Assembly (NCBI GenBank): GCA_022376515.1
Contig: WTXI01000024.1
Location: 124,001-188,000 of the forward strand
Direction of reading: 5' to 3'
Source: Lactifluus volemus
Taxonomy: Eukaryota > Basidiomycota > Agaricomycetes > Russulales > Russulaceae
DNA: 64,000 nucleotides
Each line of letters starts with the position of its first letter. Within the stretch, counting starts at the first letter, position 1. The notes beneath the pieces were generated by a model. It was not told where the DNA came from and made no database searches. It saw nothing but the letters and a program-made list of their open reading frames with translations. A program made the position numbers and the translations under genes. This document shows, piece after piece, positions 47,049-57,064 of this stretch.

Positions 47049-49456
47049 ATGTCCCAGGAAAATATTTTGGGCACCCTCGTCATCGTCGTGCTCAAAGGCC
47101 AGCACCTCATCGACAACCACACTTTTTACAAACAAGATCCTTACGCTAAGCTCACCCTGAGCGGTGCTACAAAGCAGACACCTGCTGACCCCAAGGGTGG
47201 GCAACACCCTGTGTGGGATGCTGAACTCCGATTCCCTATCTCGAAGGACCCATCGAAGAGTAACAGAACACTTACAGTCTCTGTGTTTTCGGAAGAGAAG
47301 AAAGATCATTCTTTCTTGGGAGAGGGTACCGTCGACATCACGAATACACTGAAGACTGGAGAATTCGATGGTACGTCCCAGTATCTCTCTCCGGGGCTGC
47401 CGTGGGCTTAATGCAGGAATAGATTGGGTACCATTGAATCTAAAGGGCACTCAGCGTGGCGAGGTTTATCTTGAGATGACATTTTTCGCAGCAGGCCCTG
47501 CTCCGTTGATCCGGCGCCCATCCAAGTTCACGAATCCCGCCGAGCGACTTGGCCGTCCTCAGCAACCCCTTGCCCAACAGCGACAGCGCGTGGCATCTCA
47601 GTCATCACCCTCACCCTCGTTTCTTACTCCTCAGGGGCAAGCGTCACAGAACGGCCCCCCACTTGGGTACGCTAAAGTCCCCCAGGTGCCGCTGCCTGGT
47701 CCATGGCCGGGGCGGTCAGCTCAACAGCAGCAGCAGCAGCCGCTATCGCAGCATGCGATGCCACGACGGTCTTCAAAAGCCGCGGACGCTCCGTTACCTC
47801 CGCTGCCCGAAGATGCCGGACCAAAGGAAGATTTCGTGCCCTCAATCCTCCGTCCAGGTGGTCCCCCTCGAAATGTTATGCAACCACATCACGAGACACG
47901 GTATGCACTATCGGATACACCTGTGCAAGAGCAGCACCCAGTTAGAACATCCCCATCTCCTGTGCCCAATTCGCATCCTACTGCCCACTCTTATCCCCTT
48001 AGCCAGGACACGCCAACGCTTCCAGGTTCGTTTCCAACCCAGCCCAATTTAGCGTCACAGCCACAAGGAGCATCGCAGCCGCATGCGCCCGGGCAGTCAT
48101 CACATTCGACGCAAGGGATCCCGGGGCATGTTGGGTACTCGAGCGGACATGGGACCACGCGGCCTTCTCCTCCTCAACCACAGCCAGAGCTCCCACATGC
48201 TCAGCGTCACTCCCCGTTGCAACCACCACAACAGCAACAGCACGCACTACACGGCCCCATCCAACAAACACAGCCTTCAGGTAGCCAAGATCCTTACCAC
48301 ATATCATCCTACCCGCCCAGCAGCCATTCTCCTGCTCAGCTGTACGCCGCGCCTCCGAGTTCTGGTCCTACTCCACCTAACCAGTCCTATCCAAGCCCTC
48401 CGTCACCCGCTCAATCATACATCGTGTCTCAGGGTCTTCCCCTCCTGCTCAATCACATACATATCAAAGTCCTTCGTCACCCGCTCACCCATACATCGCG
48501 TCCCAGGGTTCTTCCCCCCATGCTCAGACACATACCACATATCAACGTCCCCCGTCACCCGCTCACTCGTACGTCGCATCTCAGGGCTCCTTTGCCCAGT
48601 CACCAGGCCATGTTCCTTTAACCTCGCCTCCTCACCCACATTCCCCTAATCTTGTCCCATCGCCACCGCCACCGCACGCTGCATCCCCAACCCCTCCTCA
48701 TTTTGTCCCACCCCCACCCACCCAGCACTATGTCATGGCTTCGAGCCCCATCCCACCCCATCCACAATATGAGACGAGACCTGGCCCTACTATTTGGCCA
48801 CATACATCACCCCAGAGCCCTCCTCCACATGCCTGGCACCATGTCCCACCTATTCAATCGCCAGTCCAGCCTACAACCTCTCCCTCACCTTCGCAACTGT
48901 ACATGCCTTCTGTACACTCTGCATTCTCACCCCCAATGTCTACGCCCGCAACATCTTCGTACAGCTCCTCGTATCCCCTTCGCCTCCTCCCGCTTTCCCG
49001 CACCGTCCATGCCAGTGCCGCAAGCCAACGTCGACTACTTTAGGAATGATGCCACCATGAGGTTCTCCCTTCGAGACGAGATGGGCCCGACTTGCCAGAC
49101 CCATACATCCAAAGGCGTTATCAGACAGCCCTCCCTCTGCCTCCAGATGTATCTCAACCGCCGACCTCTACCTCGGCTGCAAAGCCGATGCCGAAGCCGG
49201 CTCCCGCAGCGGCGGTGAAGAGGAGCCCACGACAGGATCGGAATGATGACGAGTGGGCGCACGTGAATTGCAACGTCGGGAAGAGGAGAGCGCACGTGCG
49301 CTCCGCGAGCAGGAGGAGCGCGACGCTGAATTGGCGCGCACGCTCGATATGGAGCTCAACTTTGACCGTGGTGGGGAAGAGAGACCACGCGGATCGCCTC
49401 ACTATTCACCTCGTCACGCGGAAATCGTAGGCGACAATATGCCTGGAGGGTGGTAA
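47049..49456 (+). CDS. C2-domain protein with long proline-rich tail (Inn1/Fic1-like), frame breaks in the tail
   Basis: Exon 1 (47049..47370) and the start of exon 2 (from 47417) encode an N-terminal C2 domain: GTLVIVVLKGQHL, KQDPYAKLTLSG, HPVWDAELRFPI, DHSFLGEGTVDI, and WVPLNLKGTQRGEVYLEMTF. The remainder is rich in Pro, Gln, Ser and His. A C2 domain followed by PXXP-rich sequence is the layout of the cytokinesis proteins Inn1/Fic1, so a septation role is possible but inferred. The tail changes frame several times: one break is near 48435, and two more lie between 48980 and 49250. The recovered end has LQRREEESARALREQEERD (coiled coil) and stops at 49456. The gene is either damaged or affected by assembly indels. 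Confidence 0.7.
48393..48600 (+). repeat. Minisatellite in the proline-rich tail
   Basis: About 2.6 units of roughly 75 bp, each beginning near CCGTCACCCGCTCA and encoding SPAQSYIVSQG-, SPAHPYIASQG- and SPAHSYVASQG-type repeats. Unit 1 lacks one T that unit 2 has (GGGTCTTCC versus GGGTTCTTCC), which creates the frame change. Confidence 0.7.
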
Positions 49457-50189
49457 CACTCGAATCAACAAAGAAATGTCGCTGAATGATACCCGATTTC
49501 CTATTTTTTAACTTTTTTTTTTTCTAGGGCGAAGCTGGTTAGAGCGAAACAACGTGTAAGTAACAAGGTTCTACGATGTTTGGGTACTATATTATCAGAT
49601 GATCACATTATGTATGGACTACCGAATTCTTCATCTTGTTCATCTTACGGTACTTTTGTTACTCTAATTACCGTCACTCCAACATAGGGAAGCCCTTTAT
49701 GGGGCTTTAGCGTTTGTAAAATCGCGCCGCATGAGTCCAATGCCACACGCCAGTGCTGACACCCTGACGGCAAATGCCGGTTCCATCACCAGAGCGGTAT
49801 TTTCTTTATCGACTCAAGACGGTACACTGGCCAACCCGCGCACTTCTACGCTCACCCAATGAAGGTCTTGCCCACTGGCAGCCAAATCGTCATGATGCTT
49901 TCAACAACCCGATGACGTGATGCATGACTACACTATATATTTCAAGATAGCGTGACGCATAACCTTCCTTCAATAAATCACCGATCTGGACTGGTATAAT
50001 CTTTTTATTACCCATCTCTCGTCACTTCTAGTCGATAATGGATCAAGTTTGGGAACGGTTTGCTGACTGACTAGAAACCAAAAAAAAAAGGGGGGGGGAT
50101 CATGCATAACGTCAGGATCTCAGGAAAAACGGAGGTGGAGGAGGGGAGTATAACTGACCTCACGATATACGCCCTCCAGTTTCATTCTC
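49457..50189. other. Intergenic, no recognised gene
   Basis: A T run lies at about 49512-49524 and a mixed A/G homopolymer at 50080-50099. No gene signal. Confidence 0.45.
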
Positions 50190-52369
50190 AACAGGCATTT
50201 CCCCGCAAGCTCGAATCGTCATTCATCCACGCATACCAAAGCCACGAATCGCGTGGGATCTCCCGGATGAGGTGTGCGCGCACGATTTTCCATGCGCTAC
50301 CGTCGTGGTGGAGCTGGAGGACCCGCGCGAGACGCTGAAGGTGATTGTGAATGAGGGTGTGATAGAGTTTGTTGGCCGCCTCTTCGCGGCTCAAAGTGGC
50401 GATGCAGTGTTGGGGCAGAAAGGTGAATTGAGTGCCGGTAGAGGCGCATAGTGTTTGGGGATGGACGCGCATGCCGCCTAGGTCGCGCAAGATAAAACCG
50501 ACGGGCGTGAGGGATGTACGTGCGATGCGCAGCAGCGTGTTTTGGGGGTGCGCCTCAAAGGCAACCCATTGTGAAGCAGGGGTGGAATGACTGCCGCACG
50601 AGCAAGCCCGCATACCTTGGCAGGGAAAAAAGAACCTCAGTTCAGCAAGAAACTCAAAAAGAGGATCGTGTTACTTACTGGTGGAAGAACGTGAGTCGCT
50701 TCTCCGTCGTCTCTAATTTCATAACATGTTGCACCACGGGGATTCCGGCTGGCAAACTTGAATGACCCGTTTCTAGGAGTGCGGCGCAGATGATTGTTGC
50801 CTCGGACTCGTGTGGAAGATACCGTTTCCTGATTATGGCGGTGAAATGTTTGGCAGTATCTGGGTCGACGTCAACGCCCTTGGCATCTCTTACACAGATG
50901 GCGCTAGCAATCTCCGGCTCGATATAGAAAATGTGGGGGTCGATGGCTAGCTTGGGCACGATCTCTTTGGAAAAGCGCGGCCCGAAATTGGCTGTAAAGT
51001 GGGATATGGTACGGAGAGCAGAAGATACTCGGATTCCAACTGAGAGTTTCAGTGCAATTCCCGGAAGCTCTGGAAAACGACAGTTCTACAAAGAGTCCAA
51101 ACTCGTCAACTCTTCTGAAATTATCATTTAGACAACATACCGAATGCTCGCTTGGCTGAGAGCAGGAATACTAAATTCTTCATCCAAATTTCCACGTCAG
51201 GAAACTTGGCGCGATATTTGCAAGTTGCAAATCGTATACAGGGATGATGACGCATTCATCTCGCTGTGGGAGCACTTTCCCGAAGCTCGTGAAACTAATT
51301 CTGTGACGTTGCGGATCTCTTGTTCAAAGGGCCCCAAAATGCTGAGCCTCGAGCGGTGCACGACTGCAAAATGGATTCGTGGAAGATTCCAGTTTCTGCT
51401 TTGCGGTTCCTGAGGTGGGAGAGGTGAAACTGCGTGACGAGCACGGTGCATCTGGTCAAAGCAAGGATGTAAGTTAGAGGCTGAGCTCGGGGTTGAATAG
51501 AGAAGCAACGCAGACAGGATGTGTTGGATGGCCTTCAATGATGGATTGTTCCCACTCAATTGTCGACGAGAAGACGGTAGGACAAACTGGGGGGTTTGCA
51601 GATATCGCCTCTGAAAAAGCACGAGCTCAGGGAATGCTGATTCAAGCTGCGTCAATTGAACACCTCACTTTGCCATATGTATGAGCTTTGGAGCTCTTCC
51701 GTTAGGCTGGTGTTTATGTCACTGCCCATGATGACATTTACTGAAAATTTGTTCCACCAGTGCAGCGGATCTCGGTTCTGCACGAGAACAGCAGACTCTC
51801 TCAACTGCCAATGAGAAAGTTCTAGACAAGAGAAGATGACCTCTTGAAGAGAGGACTATTGTGTATGAGCAGATAATTCAAATACTCGTTGCGTTACAAC
51901 GTACACAGTCTCCTGGTCCAAATTCTTTGGCGGAAAGCTCGAATATAAAGGGAATCATATCGAGTGGGTCTAAAAGCCATACTTTCCGCCCATGTTTTGT
52001 AAATGGTCCTGAAAAGACAGGCTCGTGATGCAAAGGAAGGATTGCAAATATGTCTGCGGGACGCAGAGGGCGGGTGAGGACGGGGAGTTCTCCTATGACA
52101 TGCGTTGATAGAACGACACAAACTCCACGTGCCTCTTGCGAGTCTAGCGGAATATAGTAGGCCCGGAGTAGTGATTCAGTCACAATACTCGCAAGGAGAC
52201 GTGAGGAGACAGCAAACGCCGCCTTCTCTAAAGGTTGGAGGCGGGAGGTCAGCGCCCAAGTTGGGACAGAATTAATAGGCGAGGGAAAAGGACGGCCCAA
52301 GCTACCCTTCTCTGATGAGCACGCCTCAACGACATCCAGTGAAGTGAGGGAGGTAGTAACGGAAGGCAT
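50190..52369 (-). pseudogene. IucA/IucC-family NIS synthetase, diverged copy 4, multiple frame breaks
   Basis: The order of motifs is that of copies 1-3. It has a longer N-terminus (MPSVTTSLTSLDVVEA...), then LQPLEKAAFAVSSRLLASIV, LLDPLDMIPFIFEL, EWEQSIIEGHPTHP followed by MHRARHA, ALKLSVGIRVSSALRTI, EAHPQN, RDLGG, and GKCLLRMKLEG. It has one intron that copies 1-3 lack: it starts with GTGAGG after IWQ and ends TTTTTCAG, about 51615-51672. Frame breaks are seen near 51275, 51180, 51070, 50565 and 50215, each explicable by a one-nucleotide change. So it is either a decayed paralogue or a gene with sequence errors. Iron-GATA sites lie upstream. Confidence 0.85.
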
Positions 52370-52522
52370 CAGTCAGACTGTTGAGAAATCGTGACAAAGT
52401 AAAGGAGGCGGCAAGCTAAATGGGACAAGGAATAGCGAGGAGAAAATGGGTGGACCCATGGGTATTTGACTGAATGGAATGATATGAGTGCGAGCGGGAG
52501 AAGCGTCAGACATGTGTTTCAT

Positions 52523-52556
52523 ATCAGATAAGATTCAATGTATCAAATTATCTGAT
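52523..52556. promoter_or_regulatory. Inverted pair of ATCAGATAA sites (Fep1/SreA/Urbs1-type iron GATA elements)
   Basis: ATCAGATAA at 52523-52531 on + and the same 9-mer on - at 52548-52556 are separated by 16 nt. They lie 154-187 bp upstream of the ATG (52369) of NIS copy 4. ATCWGATAA is the known extended binding site of fungal iron-responsive GATA repressors that control siderophore genes. Binding here is inferred. Confidence 0.7.
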
Positions 52557-52659
52557 TAGATTCTCGCCGTCTACGTCGGGGGTGGGGTGTTCGAACGTGT
52601 AAGATCTTGAATTTTTTTTCTACCGCTTTTCATTGCCATGTGGCAGACATAGTACGCTA

Positions 52660-53517
52660 TTTCGTGTGAGATGTTTTTCGCGGCGTTCGTCGTATTCTCC
52701 AACCCCTCCGAGTCTGATGGAACTGTCATCCGCTCTTCGACCTGCTGCGCACCAAACGGAATTTTGACCGCCCCTTGGTTGATAATACTCGCTTACTTGG
52801 AACGGGTTTTACGCGTCCTAAGTTAAGGTTTATCATCATGATGGCCGCGCTACAAGTGAGATTCTCTCTCGCCGCGCCGCACGACACTCGTCGCCCTGAA
52901 TATTTCTAGTTATCTCCTTGCAGCCCTTCTTGCTAACTTATGGGCAGAAACACTTCCGGCCATTTTACGTCACAACCTGTTGGATCCTCAGGATTGCGAT
53001 TCATGACGAAAAAAACGAATCTCCACATTCACCGGCATGCAGTCCCTCCTCATCTGGCTCAGGTAGCCAAGTGTTACGAGACTTGTCATTGCAAGATTCT
53101 CTCAATCGACCACCCTTTACTCGAAAGCGTACTCGGCAAATCGGCTGACTGAGTTGATTGCGATGATATCGCTTCTCTGTCTCTCGCTTCTCTCTGTATC
53201 TACCCTACCGAAACACATGTCGTATAGTATTGTAATTGAATGCATGTTCTGAACTCGATCCTATATGAGTTCTCTTGTACTATTCGTGAGAGGTTTTTCG
53301 CGACGTTCGTTGTATTCCCCAACCCCTCCGGGTCTGACGGCATCATGATTCCCTTCTTTCGGAATTTAAGAATGAGGACCTCCTTGGTCAAGATTATCTG
53401 ATAACACTCGCTTAACTGTCATAAGTCGTTAAGGTTTATGCATTTTATGGTACGACAAGTCAGATTGGCTTCCTCTCTCGCCCTGAACAAGTCATCTTGT
53501 TGCTGCCCTTCTTGCCA
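52660..53517 (+). repeat. Tandem duplication of the NPR3 upstream region and start
   Basis: Sequence at 52664-52990 (TTTTTCGCGGCGTTCGTCG...AACCCCTCCGAGTCTGATGG) recurs at 53283-53560 (TTTTTCGCGACGTTCGTTG...AACCCCTCCGGGTCTGACGG) immediately before NPR3. The upstream copy has a decayed start region (ATGGGCAGAAACACTTCC against ATGGCAGAAACTCTCC). Confidence 0.7.
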
Positions 53518-56198
53518 ATGGCAGAAACTCTCCTAGCCATTCTCTTGGTCACCTCCTCCGCCAACGGAAGCAGTCTCATATGCCGTTGGCCACCCTCACC
53601 CCAAGCCTCACCACGCCTTGCACGTCCTCGGCCGACGGTCAGCTACGATCCCGATCAATACGACAACCCGTGGCGGTCAGCCAATTTCAAAGAAGGCGTG
53701 CTCGACGACCCAAAAAACGCGCTCCTTCTTCCCCCAACACAGCAGCAGCATGCGCAAAAGAAGACGAATGGGATACATCTGGCAACGTCCACGCGCCGCG
53801 CGGGATCGCTCACATTCCTTCTCGCGCTCCGCATCGCACTCTACTCCCTCGGGTCGCGCATCGCCCACCAAAGAAGGCGGCGCGAGCGTGATGTACGATC
53901 ATATCACACCACCACCACCATCACCACTTGGACGACGTGCCGGCGGACGCGCCGCTGCAAGACGAGTATGGCGCGCTGTTTGGTTACGCTGCCGAATTTC
54001 TCGCCGGATTGTTATTACCAAAGAGAGCGCTGTGTCACCAAAAGTTCGCCCTCGCCGTCGACGACCTCTTTTTCGTCGGACATCCCGTGTGCGCCGATGC
54101 GGATGGCACGTGGAGGTTCAAGAATCACCATCATCATCATCACCATCATCACCATCGGAATAGTCATAAGGACGTGCGCGGGCGCGGGGAGCGCAAGCAT
54201 CGCGTGTCTAGCAGTGAGGACGTTTCATCGTCCGCCGAATTTGATTCGGTTTTTGAGAATGATGCGGGTGCGGAACCGCTGCCAATGCCGACGACACCAC
54301 CACCGACTTCGTCGTCTTGGCTGGAGACGTTCCACGTGGCATTCGTGCATGAAGTGCCGGACCCGTCGTCTTCAGCTTCGGGAAACATCGGTCGATATTT
54401 CGATATTATCTACCAGCAAGTCGCGTTCACGCTCACGGCGGTATTATTCCAAGAGCAAGTGCTGTCGAATTTTGTTGAACAAGAGTGCGATGTTCTCTGC
54501 GCGCTCAAGGATGACTTTGCATCTAAATGTGCGGCGCGTTTTTTGATCGTTTTCAAGGTAGTAGCCCCCGAGCTCATTTCACCGTCTTCAGCTAGGACAT
54601 ACGAAGAGTACATGAACGAAGCACTTTCCGTCTCTTCCGTCGCACCAGCCATGAAAACATTATACGAATCCATAAAGTCTCGCTCGCTCGCCCACCTCAC
54701 GATCCACAACCTCCCCATGGAGTTACAGCTCCCGCCCCACCTCGACACGCTCCTTCACAACACAGATGACGAGGAGTTTGCAGAACACGGTGAGATGATG
54801 GTGGGTCGAGAGACGGCATCGGCACTTGGGGCCGCGATTTTGCGTGGCGTCCACCCGCCCTCGAACCGTGGAAGAGCTTACTTTTACTGAGCGGTCCTGA
54901 CGGTTCTGGGCGCGAATGGGTGGAGGTGTATGCGGCGATTCGAGGGACGAACGTGCGAGAGGAGGACAAGCTGCTCGCTGAGCAATTGATCAAGTTTCTC
55001 GAAACCGTCGATGTCACGTTGTCGTCTGTCTGTTTATGTTGTTGCCTGTTCTGTGCTGATCACCTCTGGGACATAGCCTCATGGACGTGGCGAGTCTTTT
55101 GGACTGGGACCTTGAGACGCAAGTGTACCCTATAGTACGATGGTTGGTGCATCATCGACGAGCAAAGATTGTCGACATGGTTCACCGTGGTCTCAAGACG
55201 GTCTTTTCACTCCCATACAAAGTCGAAACTCTGTACGTCCTCGACCTCTTCATCATATTATGCAGCCTCACGACTCGTCTAGCATGAGAGACCTTGCGAA
55301 AGAGTTCCGAGACGCTTTCCCTGATCCGTCCATCCCTTCACTGCCGCAGCTACTCGCTACCATTTCCGGAGCTTCGTCAAACCATTTTTACGCGACGGTG
55401 GTAAAGTCAAATGACAGGGTTCCAATGTTCCACGACGTCGTCCGATGGATGCTGCAACGAGACCTACTCGTCACCCTGCACTTGCGCGTGCGCATCGTGG
55501 TACCCGCTGCGCTCAAAGCCAGGGCGCGCCGGTGGAGAGATGAGCGGCGCGACCGTGGGTGGCATACGGAAGAAGAGGATGCGTTCCGAAGCCAAAGCCG
55601 CCGCGGGCGTAAAGTGCGCGCGGACAGTGGGGTTAGCGAAACGGATTTGGAATTGTTTGATCCGTCACCCGCTTGGTACATGCGACGCAACGCCGGGGCT
55701 GTCGAACCACCGATCCTTGATGAGGGCATGGACCTCGACGAGGAGATAGAAAAGGAGGAGGCAGAAGCAGAAGCAGAAGAGGCAGATCCGGAAGCGGAAG
55801 CAGCGAGTCCCGGGGAAGATGACGAGATGGAAGGGGAGGATGATGACAATGGGACATCGATCCTGACAGATCCTGGACGGGCAACTCCTTTACAACGTCG
55901 GTGGCTGCAAGCCATGTCGGAAGGAAAGGATGAACTTGTTGCGAGGCGATTTGACCAGTGCGTTGCAACTTTGCTTGCGGCGTCGTATTGAATGTTTTTT
56001 TTTGGTAGGATCAACCAATACTTCGATGGCAAGTGTACAGATGATGAGATATTGTTCCGGGCGGAGATACCTAGGAGTCAACTACGGGAGGTGTTGCACA
56101 TGTATGATGAATACGTGGGTATAACGCCACTAACGTCACTCGTTAACATTGCTGACCGAGAGCACATACAGTTACAGACATTCTTGCATCCGTCATGA
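53518..56198 (+). CDS. npr3: Nitrogen permease regulator 3 (NPR3; SEACIT/GATOR1 subunit), with frame breaks
   Basis: NPR3 and NPR2 with IML1 form SEACIT, the GTPase-activating complex that inhibits TORC1 when amino acids are scarce. Segments in order: METLLAILLVT-like start (MAETLLAILLVTSSANGSSL, YRWPPSP-like ICRWPPSPQASPRL), PLQDEYGALFGYAAEFLAGL, FALAVDDLFFVGHPVCADAD, a run of ten His, FHVAFVHEVPDPSSSASGN, YFDIIYQQVAFTLTAVLFQ, AHLTIHNLPMELQLPPHL, VASLLDWDLETQVYPIVRW, HRRAKIVDMVHRGLKTVFSL, NHFYATVVKSNDRVP, DPGRATPLQRRWLQAMSEGK, RFDQ, INQYFDGKCTDDEILFRAE, LREVLHMYDEY, and after an intron LQTFLHPS-stop. Frame changes near 53710-53930 and 54790-54830 are not explained by obvious introns. The acidic stretch EEIEKEEAEAEAEEADPEA is low complexity. 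The usual C-terminus is present. Confidence 0.85.
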
Positions 56199-56282
56199 CG
56201 AACGTGTGGTCTACTATTGGTAAATCTCCAAGTTAGCACGGAGTGAACATAAATAGATAGTGGGGAAACGGACATGACTAAT

Positions 56283-56966
56283 TTAGGGTGATCTGGACCG
56301 TCGACGGCGGGGGCCGCTTCTGTGCCTCGGTGAGTGGGAGCGTGAACTGTGTCGGTGGGAAGACAAAGCAACCCCTTGAATATCCTTGTTATCCCTCCTC
56401 TCTTTTGAGCGACGTGAAAGTTTGGTTACATCGTCGTGATCGCCGCGCTCTGGTTGTTCCTCCGGAGATGGGGTGGCAGTTTGAGTCTGCTTTTCCTTGT
56501 TGCGCTTCCACATGAGTTTCTTCAAGCATCGAGGACACAAAACGACTTTAACAAGGGCGCTCTTGCGCTCTCCGTGCTCTTCGTATGCGAAAGGGAGTTC
56601 CAAAGTATTCAGCCGCACATGCGCATCTTTGTCATTGTTGTGATGCTCGCAGCGTGTATTACCACAGGTATTTTCACCTGCGCGAGAGAGTACTTCTGCC
56701 TCTGTCCGCCAACGAAGGGCAAACTAGGGAAAGGATAAATAAAGAGAGGAGGGGAAAGAGAGGAGATGGATAGTAACATTTCCAGACTTGTAATGTTTGA
56801 GATCGCAAACGGCGAACTCTCGAAAGAGAGTATCGTAGTACTTTTGAGCGACTTGATCATTCCAAGAACGGTTTCTGTCTGGCTCAGAGACGGCGTCTTG
56901 GTCTTCTCTTAAAAATTTGTGTGACGCTTTTAGAATGTCAAATTCTGTAGAGAAAGATGAAGACAT
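56283..56966 (-). CDS. FRA10AC1 homologue (nuclear, splicing-associated protein)
   Basis: Two exons (56778..56966 and 56283..56723) give 209 residues in one clean frame. Conserved features are YYDTLFREFAVCDLKHYKSG, FALRWRTEAEVLSRAGE, TCGNTRCE, LELPFAYEEHGERKSALVK, and LCPRCLKKLMWKR; the Cys pairs TCGNTRC and CPRC may bind a metal. The tail is Arg/Ser/His rich (RRSKERRDN; RHRSGPRRRRSRSP), typical of spliceosome-associated proteins. Human FRA10AC1 is a nuclear protein of 315 residues; this one is shorter at the N-terminus. The donor (AAT|GTTACT) is weak, but the join restores the conserved KSGN-FALRW segment. It is convergent with NPR3 (84 bp apart) and divergent from the transporter gene (98 bp between starts). 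Confidence 0.9.
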
Positions 56967-57064
56967 GGGTCTGGATGATGACGATGAAGGGGTTTCCCAG
57001 GACCGAGTCACGGAACAAAAGTTGAACCTGACTGGAACTATCACACCCCCAACCCATTTCATTC

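Noticed and set aside
48393..48600. A short regularly spaced repeat considered as a CRISPR-like array
   Set aside because: The units are contiguous coding minisatellite repeats in a proline-rich tail; the genome is eukaryotic.
55388..56032. A 214-codon Ser-rich - strand ORF
   Set aside because: It is antisense to the acidic region of NPR3; the Ser runs come from reversed Glu/Asp codons.
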